This document shows positions 1 through 10,689 of a DNA stretch of 64,000 bases, in pieces. Under the pieces are notes generated by a model that was given only the letters and a program-made list of their open reading frames with translations, was not told the origin of the DNA and made no database searches. Source of the DNA: Branchinecta lynchi. Its lineage: Eukaryota; Arthropoda; Branchiopoda; Anostraca; Branchinectidae. The stretch is from the NCBI GenBank assembly GCA_023053575.1, contig JAKZAP010000010.1, positions 17,110,628 to 17,174,627 on the forward strand. The letters run 5' to 3'. Each line of letters opens with the position of its first letter. Positions within the stretch are counted from its first letter, which is position 1. The position numbers were made by a program, and so were the translations under genes.

Positions 1-245
1 CCCTTAACTTGAAGCCCCTCCCCCAACCCTAAATATACAGCTGTGGGGCCGATCTGCGAACTTGACCTGTAATTTGACCAAAGGGTCCTCACACCAAGTT
101 TGAACAAAATATCTCAATCCCTCCGAGAGTTACGAACAGTCGGACGGACGGTCAACTTTACGACGTCACTTACACTTTTGTCACTTACTTTTTGGGATCC
201 CAAAACTGGTCACTTACTTTTTGGGATCCCGAAACTGGAAGTATT
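1..245 (-). repeat. Dispersed repeat, partial copy
   Basis: Read on the - strand, this stretch matches 12940-13135 on the + strand over about 160 bases. Both have a GTCTGTCTG-like start, then the words AACTCTCG, TTTGGTCAA, CAAGTTCG, a G-rich block and TTAAGGG. The palindrome TTTTGGGATCCCAAAA and a partial second copy lie at its high-coordinate end. The copy is cut by the window edge. No coding potential is seen and the class is unknown. Confidence 0.55.
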
Positions 246-646
246 GATCCTATTCTGATCTTTACCGTTTGCTTCATACAAACCTGTCCTCTCTTGTGTG
301 TCATCAGTGATGCGAGCCAAGATTTCAGGCACGAAACAACCTTCTCCTACATAGCACTGCGTAGCGACAAGGACACACCTAAATTTAAAATGAGAGATAA
401 AAGATATTCAGAGATGAATCTATTGTGGCATGACTAATTCAAATTCATAATTTCTAATTCAAATTCACTTTATTTACTTTAATATTCTTGTCGATGACAA
501 AAATATCGGCGGAAGTCAAAAACAGTTTAAAACACTTACAAAAATTGATTTCGTTGATCACGCAGTATTAATTATTCTGTAAGTGTTTTCTTTTTATTGT
601 AATTTTGTTCACTCATGATTTATTGTAGGGGCTGTACACTTGCAAG

Positions 647-970
647 CAGAGCAAAATAACACTAAGGAGTAGCGCCAAGACCTATGCTTCCCATGCTTTG
701 CGGCATTTAAAGCGAGACAAACTTGCGGGTTTCGAAATTTCTAGTAAAGCTAAGGTGCGGTCTGCACACACCAAGGAAACAATGAAGGGTGTCGGCTATT
801 ATTTTTTTGCTATGTCCAGAATATGAAGTTATCGGAGCCAGCACTGGTGAACGGCTGAATGAGTTTCTGCAGGGACGTTCTCTGCCACTAGTGGTGCTAG
901 TATTGCTGCTATTAGAGCGTGTGTCATTTTTGCCAAATCTGGCACTACTCGCTAGTGTTACTTTGCTCTA
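647..970. mobile_element. hAT-like MITE, CAGAGCAAAAT family, divergent copy
   Basis: The left end is CAGAGCAAAATAACAC and the right end reads TACTTTGCTCTA, an imperfect inverted repeat. The flanking octamers are CTTGCAAG (639-646) and GCTGCAAG (971-978), six of eight identical, which suggests an old 8-bp target duplication. The short reading frames inside are not conserved in other copies. The better copy of this family is at 3164-3952. More pieces follow at 993-1190 and end at 1804. Confidence 0.5.
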
Positions 971-992
971 GCTGCAAGCATAGAAACCTAAA

Positions 993-1804
993 CAGAGCAA
1001 AATGGCACTAGGTTAGTAGCGCCAAGACTTGAAAAAGTGACACAGTGGAATAGCATCACAGTAGCACCACTAGTGATAGAGCACGTCCCTACTGAAACTT
1101 AATCAGTCGTACACCAGCGCTCGATCCGATTATTTTGAACAGAGCAAACAAATTTGCAACCTCCCCTGTTTCCTCGATGTGAGCAGACCACAACCATAGC
1201 TGCAATATAAATTTTTATGCCTGCAAGTTTGACTCGCTCTAAATATCGTAGCGTAACGGGTCCGTCAATAGGCTACAAGTACACCACAAGTACGACGGCT
1301 ACAAGTACACGAGCCACCGCGAGGTCCTTAAAAGATGCATCTCTAGTGATAAAAGATAGGTACCATCCAAGGATACGAATCGTTGAGTTTGATTTCATCA
1401 TTGGAGGTTGTAAATCACTAAAAATTGTAGTTTATTATTTTCCCATCGACGATATATTTTTTAGTCTATCCGGTCGCATTTAATTTTATAAACCGTCCAG
1501 CCAATACTATATTAGATCCTCATCACATGACGTCGCCATTTACTTCCCGACTGTGTGGTATTCCGCCACCGACACCGCATGTTCGAGTAGTTTGAAGGTT
1601 TGTGCTAACCAGTAGGCCGCAAGATCGCCTGTGACGCCACAAAAGGTACATATCACTGGAGGTATTTTATCCTCAGCGCGTCGCGTATTGTTTTAAGATC
1701 GTTTATCCTCGGATCTGCGTCAGTACTTGCTGTCAAGTAAGGCCCGTTTCCGATGCCTGGAAAGCATAGGTCTTGGTGCTACTCCCTAATGTTAGTTTGC
1801 TCTG
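993..1804. mobile_element. CAGAGCAAAAT-family fragments, probably nested
   Basis: Family ends appear at 993 (CAGAGCAAAATGGCAC), at 1140 (CAGAGCAAACAAATT) and, inverted, at 1804 (AGTTTGCTCTG). No clean target duplication pairs any two of them, so this is best read as overlapping or rearranged copies. Internal words (CACTAGTGATAGAGCACGTC, ACCAGCGCTCG) recur at about 3806-3860 and 27450-27515. No host gene is seen between here and the exon at 2057. Confidence 0.4.
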
Positions 1805-2056
1805 AATTAAAGGAAGCAAACGTAGATGCAGTTGGGTTATTGCTTATGATATCTTCATGCAAGGAAAAGGTTGTTGGTATCACGACATGCAGAGACTAGT
1901 TAGTTTTAAGTAGAAAATAGGAAACTTCCTCTATTACAAACTTATGATCGATCGAATTGGGTCACGCGACAAGAACTCCCTGGGAATGTGAAAATCTTTT
2001 TGGAATTTGGTTTAAAATTTCAGGAGGCTTAAATAAATGTCATATTTCTTTTTCAG

Positions 2057-2184
2057 AAAGGGACTTGGCTTTGTAGCCCCTGGCCTGCCCGTCGTACCAT
2101 CTATCGCAATACTTGTAAATATTTATTTAATATTTCAACTTCCAATTCTGACGTTAGTCAGGTTCGTCGTTTGGATGTTTCTAG
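2057..2184 (+). CDS. Cationic amino acid transporter (SLC7/CAT family), penultimate exon
   Basis: An internal exon begins after a pyrimidine tract and AG (2055-2056) and ends at the donor G|GTGAGT. Its 43-residue translation runs from GLGFVAPGLPVVPSIAILVN to IRF-like VRFVVWMFLG. It has the pattern of the last transmembrane pair of the CAT branch of SLC7: a proline-rich loop (P-x-LP-x-x-PS), then NIYLIFQL and VVWMFLG. In this family these proteins move arginine, lysine and ornithine across the plasma membrane. The exon ends after the first base of a codon and joins in frame to 6933, giving W-M-F-L-G-L-A-M-Y-F. Earlier exons must lie left of the window, because no further CAT-like exon is found in 1-2056. 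The family call is from recognised sequence pattern, without a database search. Confidence 0.85.
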
Positions 2185-2344
2185 GTGAGTTGCTTTGTTA
2201 CATATGGTTTTCCAGAACTTTTCAGTCGTTAGTTTTTCAGTTCCGTCCCTTAAAACTTTCAAAAGTACTCCTTTGGCCCGAGGTGAATGCAAATCAGTAG
2301 GTGAAAAAAAAATAGAGGCATCAGCATCAACCTGTAGGCTACAG

Positions 2345-2601
2345 GCATGATTTGTGGTGCTTATATACGATAATATGCCCTGGGCCAGGAAGTGTGATGG
2401 GCGGCTGGGGACTAGTCCTCCTGGTGCTTTCACATCCTATCACCTTCCCCTAGGTACCCATTACAGCTGGCTGGAGTTTGGCTTGTCTTATAGGTTTACG
2501 CCAGTAACGTCTGCCCCAAACCAAACGGTAGGTGTCACTGAGACTCGAACCAGCAACCAGTCCGTTACGAGTCCAGCGTGCTAACTGCAGCTCGGCCATG
2601 A
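2345..2601 (-). repeat. tRNA-derived SINE
   Basis: On the - strand the head starts near 2600 with TGGCCGAGCTGCAGTTAGCA, resembling a tRNA A box. About 30 bases later comes GGTTCGAGTCTC, a good match to the B box GGTTCGANTCC. The intervening ACTCGTAAC would place a CGT anticodon, as in tRNA-Thr. The body continues through CCAGCTGTAATGGGTACC and ends near 2345. It lies in the last CAT intron, on the opposite strand. The length (about 255 bases) and the split polymerase III promoter fit a SINE. It is not a functional tRNA, because no acceptor stem follows the B box. Confidence 0.65.
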
Positions 2602-3155
2602 CTGACGATCATTAACCGTCAGAATAAATCTCAGCTCATGCATCCGTTCGCATTATCATTTATGTCTTTCTTCAGTTTGAACTCTGATCTAAACTCAGTG
2701 TTGAATCAGGCACGAGCCGTCGGATTACCTACTGAATCTTGTTACAAACTAGTCCATGTCCTTTAAGAAAGCATTCATTGACATTCGTATTTTGATAACA
2801 TAGATTTTGAATCAGTATAGAATCGAGTTCAATTGTTCTGAAATCGCCGCGTAATGCGATGGTAGATACTGATATTATATTTTGCTGACATTTTATTATA
2901 TTTCATCACCCAGAAAATCTTTTTAAATACTAATTGTATTTTCGATGCACCATTTCGACGGCACCAAATCCGATGGTACCAAACGTTTCTCTTAGATCTA
3001 TTTCGGACCCTCTTAGCAAGGGTCTGTTCAGGCTTTCTAATCCTCCAGCTGATCATTAGTATTGATCAATGAGCAGGGGATCCCCGATTGGTGAATCTGT
3101 CTGGAGTCCGAAGAGGACCCTTGCCAAGTATCTTGACTTGACGAATGTCTCCTGC

Positions 3156-3960
3156 CGAGCGTCCAGAGCAAAATAACTCTAGATAGTAATGCGAAGACCT
3201 ATTGTTGTATCTGAAGATGGAGCGTAGGGTAACTACGGGTGGTAGTAGTCTGTAACTTGAGGTAGCGTAACCGTAGCGTGTAAGGCGGCAGGTAAGTAAG
3301 GGCGGTAGTAGACAAGGTTTACGTTAACATATAGTGGGTTTTTTTCTGACTTACTCTTTATAAAGATAATCTCAATCCGGGTAAATAATATCACGATCGA
3401 TAACGATAATAGACTAAGTCATGTGTGACTTACAAAATATGAATGACGAAAGACCCAGCACTAAGACTGGAAAAAGCTTATATACTCCTAACTGCACAAG
3501 TGAAGGTCCAACTGACGTGGACTAACCGGAAGCTACCTGATGTCGACGTAGTATGGGTTTTAGCAATATCCAACTGACGTGGACTTCAGTTTAACAGGAT
3601 GTTATTTAGTTCTGAGTCTTCATTTGTGCAATTAGATTCTACGAAGTACCATCATGTGCACTTCGGTATGCACATACAGTTAGTTAAGCACTTGACATAG
3701 AGACCGACACAACACTATCCTTCACATGCATAAAAAATGGGCCTCCGTCGCAGCGCCACCCAGCTCGCTTTGCGGGAGAAGCTTCAGCGAACTGTTCGTA
3801 TTTTGCTCTGGATCAGAGCCAGCGCTCGTTGACGATTGGTCGAATTTCAGTAGGGATGTTCGTGTCCGTTAGCTGCGCTAGTGTCGCTGCGATTTGACTG
3901 TGTGTCACTTTTTCAAAGTTAGGGCATTACTCTCTGGAGTTATTTTGCTCTGCGAGCGTC
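3156..3960. mobile_element. hAT-like MITE with perfect 8-bp TSD, CAGAGCAAAAT family
   Basis: The element spans 3164-3952. Its terminal inverted repeats are CAGAGCAAAATAACTC at the left and GAGTTATTTTGCTCTG at the right, matching over about 30 bases with few differences. The target duplication CGAGCGTC is identical at 3156-3163 and 3953-3960. An 8-bp TSD and CAG...CTG ends are typical of the hAT superfamily. A second inward-facing copy of the right end lies at about 3799-3811, so the element may contain a partial duplication. No transposase is encoded. It lies in the CAT intron. Confidence 0.85.
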
Positions 3961-4071
3961 ACTCAGCGTATTGAGCGATGTTGGTGCAGCGAAGGGAGGG
4001 GTAAGATGAGGGGCTAGAGCTGGTGCTTCCTTGAGGCCAACGTTTGCCACGCTCAGGTATTTGGAGAGACG

Positions 4072-4245
4072 TTAGTAAGTAAGTAAGTAAGTAAGTAATT
4101 TTTTTATAACCCGCCGTTTTCAGAAAGCGGAGTAAATGAAGAAAGTAAATAAAACACATAAACATACACAAAAAGACACTTAATTTCAATCGTCGGCCAG
4201 GAAGCAGTGTAGAAGGTCGTGCGCTGGTTGGGTTAGTTGTGGTTT
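4072..4245 (-). mobile_element. Non-LTR retroelement 3' end with (TTAC)n tail
   Basis: Read on the - strand, this copy carries the end of a reading frame (Q-P-A-H-D-L-L-H-C-F-L, stop). It continues through a T-rich 3' UTR (GTGTTTTATTTACTTTCTTC), the words CGGGTTATAAA, and a terminal (TTAC)n microsatellite. The same arrangement occurs at 6774-6903, 17672-17900 and 50827-51140. A microsatellite tail directly after a 3' UTR, with 5' truncation, is typical of LINE 3' ends. The encoded family was not identified. Confidence 0.6.
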
Positions 4246-4337
4246 AGATCTGAATTCTCAGTCCTCGCTTTCGATTCTCGTAAAGATTGCCGTTTTTGTT
4301 CGTCTCGCTTCTCCATTTTCGCTTTTGACAAAAACAC

Positions 4338-4916
4338 TTAAGGCGTGTTGTCGCCGTTCCCCGAGGACTCCTCGGGGAATCGAAGAGAACGGCGAGAATA
4401 GAGGAAGTCACTCCATGTGGGCTCTGCGTACAGAAACAGCGAGAACACGGGACTCCTCGGTGAATCGAAGGGAACGGCGAGAATAGAGGGAGTCACTCCA
4501 TGTGGACTCCGCTTACAGAAACAGCGAGAACACGAGACTTTTCAGGGAATCGAAGGGAACGGCGAGAATAGAGGAAGTCACTCCACGTGGACTCCGCGTA
4601 CAGAAACAGCGAGAACACGGGGAATGCTTCGAAATTGGATTCTGTTCTAAAAAAAATATGTAGTTGACGAAATTAGTCTGGACCCACTTTATTTTTGGTT
4701 TTGTTTATTCTGATTGTTTTTAATTAATTTTACTTTGCACCAACACCAGCAAAAAATGATTCCCCTCCGAATCTGAAAGGGAGTCCTTTTCGATGATGGT
4801 GATGATAATCGTAGCACTCCCCGTAAGTGGGGAATACGGGGAGTGTCCCCGGGACAAACAAAAACGCAGGGACTCCTCAACTGGAGTCCTCGGGAAACGG
4901 CGAGAATACGCCTTAA
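4338..4916. mobile_element. MITE with TTAA target site (piggyBac-like)
   Basis: The element spans 4342-4912 between two TTAA tetranucleotides (4338-4341 and 4913-4916). Ends are GGCGTGTTGTCGCCGTTCCC at the left and GAACGG-like AAACGGCGAGAATACGCC at the right, an inverted repeat of about 35 bases. Inside, a unit of about 75 bases beginning GGGAACGGCGAGAATAGAGG is repeated three times in tandem (about 4372-4620). TTAA duplication is the piggyBac hallmark. Related copies or fragments lie at 49115-49522, 57152-57622, 43470-43700, 18960-19060 and 19775-19860. No transposase is encoded. Confidence 0.7.
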
Positions 4917-5579
4917 TTTAGCCACCCGTTAGAACCTGCTTATACGGGTTGAACATCCGCCCTTTGTTGACCAATTAGGAAGGAGAACGGGTAAGGAGAA
5001 CGGAGAATTGACTAACGAAGCAGCTTCTCGATACGCTATATGGCTAAGTCGATAACACGTCAGTGAACCTCGGGAAGAACGAGAAACGTCAACAGAACGA
5101 TGGCTCTAATCCTGTATCAACCAATCAACGGTGTTCTTAGTGGACAGTTGTGGTGAGGCTTGCGGCTCTTCCGCTAGGTACACGGCGATTCGTCATCGGG
5201 ACGAAAAGTTAGTCATCAAGACTATTCTCTAGAATCGGCGAAGCTTTCCCCGTTCTCGATTCTAACAAAAACGCGAAAAAGAATAATTGAGTTCATGTCA
5301 ATAGTCATGAAACTTGAAATAGGGGAGTTGAGAGGAGAATCGCGAAGGGAGTTGGGATAAAAAACGCAACTATTGGGACCGTTATTTCGGTCTGAGGTGG
5401 GGTCGTTTCCAGTCAGCTTCTGCGGGGTTGAAATCCAGTAGATGACCCTAAATATAAATCTCAGCTGACTCTGTTTACTGCCATGACATATGATTCGCAG
5501 GCGTCTCAGCCGTTTGTGACCAAAGTTCTATAAGCCATATCCACCAATTATTCGAACCAGGGCGCCAGCCGACACGAAG

Positions 5580-6045
5580 AAGAAATGCGGCTTTTCTGAC
5601 ATTACTCCGAGCGCAATAGTTGGAAGGGCGAAACGAAGGAAAGGAGTTCGTGGGCATCCCTCGGATACTAAACCGTTCGATCGTGACCGGAGGATTCGGA
5701 ATATTATACTATTTTGAACCCGTAGGGAGCGATCGGCAAGGTAGTTGCTGGTCCAAGAATGGTAGGCTAAGCAACGTCGAGGGAAAGAAGTTGAAAAAAA
5801 AATTATACACATAAATAAATAAGTAGATAAATCACGAAGAAGAGTTATTAGTAATTATTTAATTAGTAAAAGTGTGAAAAGTTATGGTCGGGATAAAATT
5901 ATCCATTTTGGCCGAAGGACTGGTGCGATCGAATACTTTGTCCGTGCGCTTGTCGCGGGCGTTCCTCCGATGCTAAACCATTCGATCGCGACCAGATGAT
6001 TCGGAATATTATACTTTCGTGGCATTACTCCGAGTGACATCTTTG
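5580..6045. repeat. Local duplicated block
   Basis: Words from 5600-5712 (ATTACTCCGAG, CTCGGATACTAAACC, GTTCGATCGTGACC, GATTCGGAATATTATACT) recur about 290 bases later at 5925-6040 (CTCCGATGCTAAACC, ATTCGATCGCGACC, GATTCGGAATATTATACT, ATTACTCCGAG). The duplication is old and diverged. The reading frames on both strands here are not supported as genes. Confidence 0.45.
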
Positions 6046-6119
6046 CGTTGTACTAATGTGATCCGTCAGTTTCACAAAGAGATAATAGGATAATTGATCA
6101 ATAGATCTTGATAATTTGA

Positions 6120-6236
6120 TGTCCGTCTTGCACAGGTGACCTGTTGTCACATATTGAGACGGGCTATTGGTTTAAGAATATGTTCAATATGTTGTAGAAA
6201 TGTTGAAGAAATAAATTCCTTCCTTCCTTCAAACAA
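6120..6236 (+). mobile_element. Possible LINE/SINE 3' end with (CTTC)n tail
   Basis: The words GAGACGGGCTATTGG and GTTGTAGAAATGTTGAAG lead to AATAAATT followed at once by (CCTT)n at about 6214-6233. A short microsatellite abutting an AATAAA-bearing sequence is how many LINE and SINE families end. No coding sequence of the element is left. Confidence 0.3.
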
Positions 6237-6773
6237 AGCCTGTATTGTTTGTTTGTACCTATTATTCACCAGTTTTTAGAGAGGGGGTATTGATTTCTGG
6301 GCTGGTAATAATTTATTTGCAATAAAATAATTTATTGCTGCCCAGTCCTAACGAGATAGAAAAAAACGATTATATAACAAAAAGACAAAAAACAAAATGA
6401 GAAAAAACACGACTTTAACTCAATAAGTGTAGGTAATATGCGCGAACACTGATTCGTAATGGTATTCGAAGGCTCGGCGACAAACCCGTGACTGTACCTC
6501 AGGACACTTTTATCTGTGTTCGATAATACTGAACCGACAGCTCATTTGCCTATTTGATTCCCACAAAGGGAGGCGAAGTAGGAACTTTTCGAGTTTGTAA
6601 CACTTGGTTAACTTTCTTTTTTCGACTACACCCAGCCAATCCCAATGGGAAGAAATATAAGACAAGAGGTAGAATAAGAGCTTTGACAACGTGCCAAGAA
6701 TATGTTCCAAATGACAAGAGTAGGTGTAGTGTATTTTTAGATCGTTTGCTATTTTTATATAAACGAATACAAC

Positions 6774-6903
6774 AGGGCCCGACCAGCGCACGACGTCATC
6801 CACTGCTCCTGGCTTTTTGTGTCTTTTATGTGTTTTATTTATTTTCTTTACAATGGCGGGTTACAAAAATAAATGGCGGGTTACAAATAAATTACTTACT
6901 TAC
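6774..6903 (+). mobile_element. Non-LTR retroelement 3' end with (TTAC)n tail, + strand
   Basis: This is the + strand copy of the family described at 4072-4245. It retains the remnant of the conserved C-terminus (R-P-A-H-D-V-I-H-C), the T-rich 3' UTR and the sequence ATGGCGGGTTACAAATAAAT, then TTACTTACTTAC. The words around ATGGCGGGTTACAAA are present twice in a row. It sits 30 bases before the acceptor of the last CAT exon and accounts for most of the long reading frame that runs into that exon. Confidence 0.6.
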
Positions 6904-6932
6904 TATATTATTTAAACTTGGATTTGTTTCAG

Positions 6933-7126
6933 GTCTTGCAATGTACTTCTTTTACGGCATTCGGCACAGCTTGCTTGAGGCCGATAGGGTAGCTACCCCG
7001 GGAATCGGCATGCCAACGCCCGTACCAGCGGACCCACCCGTCAAGCCCTCTCCCGATGCTTCAGTGCGATATACAGAAATAAATGACCCCTTGGAGGCAG
7101 CAAGGAGCCAGTGGTCTCAGTGGTAG
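6933..7126 (+). CDS. Cationic amino acid transporter (SLC7/CAT family), last exon
   Basis: The exon begins after ATTTGTTTCAG and ends with the stop codon TAG at 7124-7126. It completes the glycine codon split from 2184 and reads G-L-A-M-Y-F-F-Y-G-I-R-H-S. That matches the end of the final transmembrane segment and the YG-I-x-HS signature at the start of the cytoplasmic tail in CAT transporters. A tail of about 48 residues follows, rich in proline and acidic residues. The phase agrees with the exon at 2057-2184 across a 4.75-kb intron filled with repeats. The longer open frame upstream (6554-6932) is intron and LINE sequence, not protein. Confidence 0.85.
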
Positions 7127-7743
7127 GTTCTTGGTGGTAGAAGAACTATCTGAAACACTAATCCATCCTACTGTTAGCTACCAAAATAGTGGTACTTTAG
7201 CTCTTGCGGGACTTATGAGACCAGCTGAGCTGCTACGCGGTGCATCAAGCTATTAGGGAAATAATGCTTAGTTCATCCCTAATATTAGGTATATGGGATA
7301 AATAATTCGTCTGTCCTTCACATGAAAAGTAGTACTGCATCAGCGAGAATTGACATGATATCATACGATGTGATTCCAGAAAAAAACTCATTAGGCCACA
7401 GCGGAACAAAAGAATAAAAAATACACTACATCTAAATTCAATCAGAAAAAAAAAAAATCTCGATGATAGGCCGAAAGGGAACGACGTCGCACCCAATGGC
7501 TTGATGCTTTGATGACCTCGATGACAACTACCTCCGGGAACCTCCCCAATCCCTTTTTTCAAAAATTTATGTTCCTATTATTTGAAGCACCAGTATTAGA
7601 GATTCTTAAATCATCTAAGGGTCAAAATTTCCGATCTTTACTTAGGCACATTTTTTGTCCCCGAAAAGTTCTCCCTGGTATCAAGGCCCGGCATGTGAAA
7701 GTGTAGCAGCGTCCGGGATAAAAGAGTTGCTTAGTCCTTGATT

Positions 7744-8299
7744 GGATCGACTACAAAGAGGCAGGGCATGGCACAGCGTGGCGCAGGAGGCACGAGTAAT
7801 AAAAAGAGTAGAAGTAGACAGTAGCAAGTAGTAGAAGTAGACAATAAGAGTTTCTGACTCCAGAGCCGACAAGAAGGCACGTTAGAGCTTTGTTCCTGCC
7901 CCTCATTCTGAAGACTGAAAAGGCCCTTTTAGGTTTCGTGCCTCTTTTTAGTACTCGTGCTTCCTATATATAAAGCGTGTTCCACCCTACTTACCGTAGT
8001 TACTACGCATGGCGTCACGAATTCTGGCTTTCTGCCGTCAAGGCTGGAACGATTTTTCTATTTTCCAGCAGAATATCATGCCACGGGCGAATCCGACCAA
8101 TCACGTTCCAGAGATGCGTAGTTCGCTTACAACGAGCATGGTATGCAAATAGTAACTATTAGTTACTATTTCGAGAAGGTTGGAACGGTCAGCGTAGTAA
8201 CTTTTCGTGAGGATGGAACGGAAATAGTAATTAATAGTAACTATTGTTAGAAGGGTGGAACACGCTCTATGTCCTGCCGTGCCTCTTTTTAGTCGATCC
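7744..8299. mobile_element. MITE with GGATCGACTA ends, interrupted by a second MITE
   Basis: Ends are GGATCGACTACAAAGAGGCA (left) and TGCCTCTTTTTAGTCGATCC (right). A related uninterrupted copy lies at 19934-20119 and shares GGCATGGCACAGGAGGCACGA and CTCGTGCCTCCTA. Compared with that copy, this one carries an insertion at 7975-8267. No clear target duplication was found at the outer ends, so the superfamily is open. Confidence 0.6.
7974..8267. mobile_element. MITE with AGCGTGTTCCACCC ends, probable TA target
   Basis: Ends are AAGCGTGTTCCACCC and GGGTGGAACACGCTC. The flanking dinucleotide is TA on both sides, as for Tc1/mariner elements. A second copy in inverted orientation lies at 53914-54215 and shares almost the whole length, including ATAGTAACTATTAGTTACTA and GGCGAATCCGACCAATCACG. 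Internal palindromes around TAGTAACTATTAGTTACTA make it strongly self-complementary. It is inserted in the MITE at 7744-8299. Confidence 0.65.
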
Positions 8300-9110
8300 C
8301 ATCATTGATAGCTGCCTCATAGATAGCGTCGGAATTTGAATGTGGATCTCAAGTTTGAATCATCGCCGACGGAGCCACGATTCTGTAAAAACCAGGCTTC
8401 TCCTTCGAGATTACCAGCTTCCCTGTCAACTCTTTCGCATCCCTAATTTTGCTATCATTCAAAATTTCCTAGATGTCCCCCAATCAGGAATCCCAATCAC
8501 TTTCCCTTGCCCCTACCACGTCCAACAGACAAAGTCCAAAACACGCAAGTGATCCTAGGGAACAAGACCAAAGGTTCCGATGAGATCCCAAAGTTTAATA
8601 TTTACTGGACATCTTTATCCAAGCAACTTGGTCTCGTAGATATCGGGTCTTCTCCCGCCTTTAAATATTTTACTATTGATCACCAATCAGCAGCTTGAAA
8701 ATAAATAGAAATTACTTCGTAGGGGTGTTTTATTGACAAATTACGGCCAAAGAGCTAATCGATATGGGTTCAGTTTAAGTTTTATGTCAAAATTATTTAT
8801 GTTTATGTTTAAACTAATTTATTTTTATGTCTCTTTAATCAAAGCCTATCAGCTGTAAAACTTCGCAAAGCTTCCAAAACCGCTGGAGACAACCTCCTCA
8901 ATCTTACTTTGAGACTTTGCAGTAAACAATTTCAACAGTAGCCTAGACTTCTCGGGTCTACCAAATTTCCAAGTTTTGGCCTATTTTTGTGGCATCACTT
9001 GTCTGACAAAAAGTAAAAGCTCAGAAATAGCTTTATCGCGTGTTCTTACCCCGAAGCGAACCTCTAATCTTTTATACATAAAAGCAGTTATTTAAAACAA
9101 AATCAGTAAA
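8300..9110. other. Intergenic, nothing identified
   Basis: AT-rich DNA with stops in all frames. The short frames at 8340-8698 show no domain, splice context or repetition elsewhere in the window. Confidence 0.4.
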
Positions 9111-9176
9111 AATTACCCGTTGGTCAGTAAAAAATACCTTGCCAATCAAGATACATTTTGGCTGGTGATGCCTCTG
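9111..9176. mobile_element. End fragment of the CAGRGGCGT hAT-like MITE family
   Basis: The words GGTCAGTAAAAAATACCTTGCC and TTTTGGCTGGTGATGCCTCTG match the right end of the elements at 44882-45470 and 60061-60249. The left end is missing. Confidence 0.5.
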
Positions 9177-9781
9177 CTGGTAATATCAGGCTTTCGTCAA
9201 TCAAAAATCAGTGAGGCGAGATTTTGAAGCTACAGACTAAATCACAAGAAGGAATCTCCGGCTTTGGCCGCGTTCCAAGTGAACTAGAAAATTAGTTTCA
9301 GATCTGCACTCAGCATGTCTCCTCGACCTATATCAATTATGGCATCGGGTTGCAAAACGTCCTGCCTTGGGTAAACCGGTCTATAGTAGATCACTTTTTT
9401 TTTCAGCTCTCACTACTCTGTCATGCAATAGTTATTGCTTTTTTAACTTTAATTATACCAACAAACTTGCTTCAATTATGTGCACCTCTCGTACTTTGTG
9501 TCGATTTTTTTGTTACATACCATCAAAGAAAAATCTGTTATTATGAAGAACGTCAATGAAATAGAAGTTAACACAAGAGACTTGAGAACTGTGATTGTAA
9601 TCATACTTCTAGATGATCCGCTGGTCGCACCGTGTCCTGCTTTGAAATGATTTGCGCCATTTCAGTGTTCGTGGGGGGGGGGGGGGGGGCAAGATCGATT
9701 TTTGGGACCCGGTTCCAGATTTATTGCACATACTGAAAATTTTATTACTCTTTTGGGGGTAATTTCTTGCATAGTTTTCAA

Positions 9782-10260
9782 GGGGACCCGTCTATTCGCC
9801 CACCCGTCGATTCGCCCAACCGTCATTATGCCCAAAATATACGTCACATCCCCCACTTTTTCCGACAGTTCGCCTAACCGTCACAAGACCAAAAATATCC
9901 GTCGATTCGCCCACCCGCTGATTCGCCCAACCGTCGATTCGCCCAACCGTTGATTCACCCACCCGTCGATTCACCCACCCGTCAATTCGCCTACCGTCAA
10001 TTCGCCCAACCTCGGTTTCGTGAAGCGTCGATTCACCCACTTCTAAAATCCGTCGTCTCCCCCACCCGTCGATTCGCCCACCCGTCATAAGACCCAAAAA
10101 GTCCGTCACAACCCCCACTTTTTCCGACGGTTCGCCTACCCGTCACAAGACCGAAAAAATCCGTCGATTCGCCCAAAAAATCCGTCACAACCCCCACTTT
10201 TTCCGAAAGTTCGCCTACCCTTCACAAGACCCAAAATATCCGTCGATTCGCCCAATTTTC
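9782..10260. repeat. Minisatellite array, left arm
   Basis: About 20 imperfect units of CGTCGATTCGCCCACC are mixed with a longer unit containing CATCCCCCACTTTTTCCGACAG and CACAAGACC. The array is the outer part of the left arm of the fold-back at 9782-15322. Frames read through it because the unit lacks stops on one strand. These are not genes. Confidence 0.85.
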
Positions 10261-10689
10261 AAAATCAACCTCTGATCTAGCGCGGCCTTTATCACTGAAC
10301 GCGGTATCAGAAAGCGACTGAGTCGCAGGGGAGTAATTAAAAAGGTTACGATACCGTCCCATGTAAATACGGGTGAAAACTAGTCAATAAACCTTGAACC
10401 AGATTGATCAGAAGCATGATGTCAGACCTCGGTGCTGACAATGAAGGAGGAAAAAAGAGGATGAATGCAAGAGTAAAACAAGTTTAAAGAAAGAGGTGGG
10501 CTACATATTGCGATTATGTGGTTTGACAAAGAAAATTATGATGCCACAAGATCAATCAAGTCTCAGTAGAGTGTAAGCACTTCTTACGGATGTCTTTCCC
10601 AAACTTCCCCTACAAACGAGCTTATTAGTTTCTTCTCGATCTATTTATCTATTTATCAATCTATTTATATTCTATTTATCAATCACTTT

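Noticed and set aside
2530..2601. Possible tRNA-Thr gene on the - strand
   Set aside because: A and B boxes are present but there is no acceptor stem or proper anticodon stem, and the sequence continues into a SINE body.
6554..6932. N-terminal part of the 190-codon + strand frame
   Set aside because: It reads through intron and a LINE 3' end. The CAT exon starts only at the acceptor 6931-6932, in phase with 2184.
9782..10260. CRISPR-like appearance of a regularly repeated 16-mer
   Set aside because: Units are contiguous and degenerate without unique spacers, the DNA is animal, and an inverted copy forms the other arm of a fold-back.
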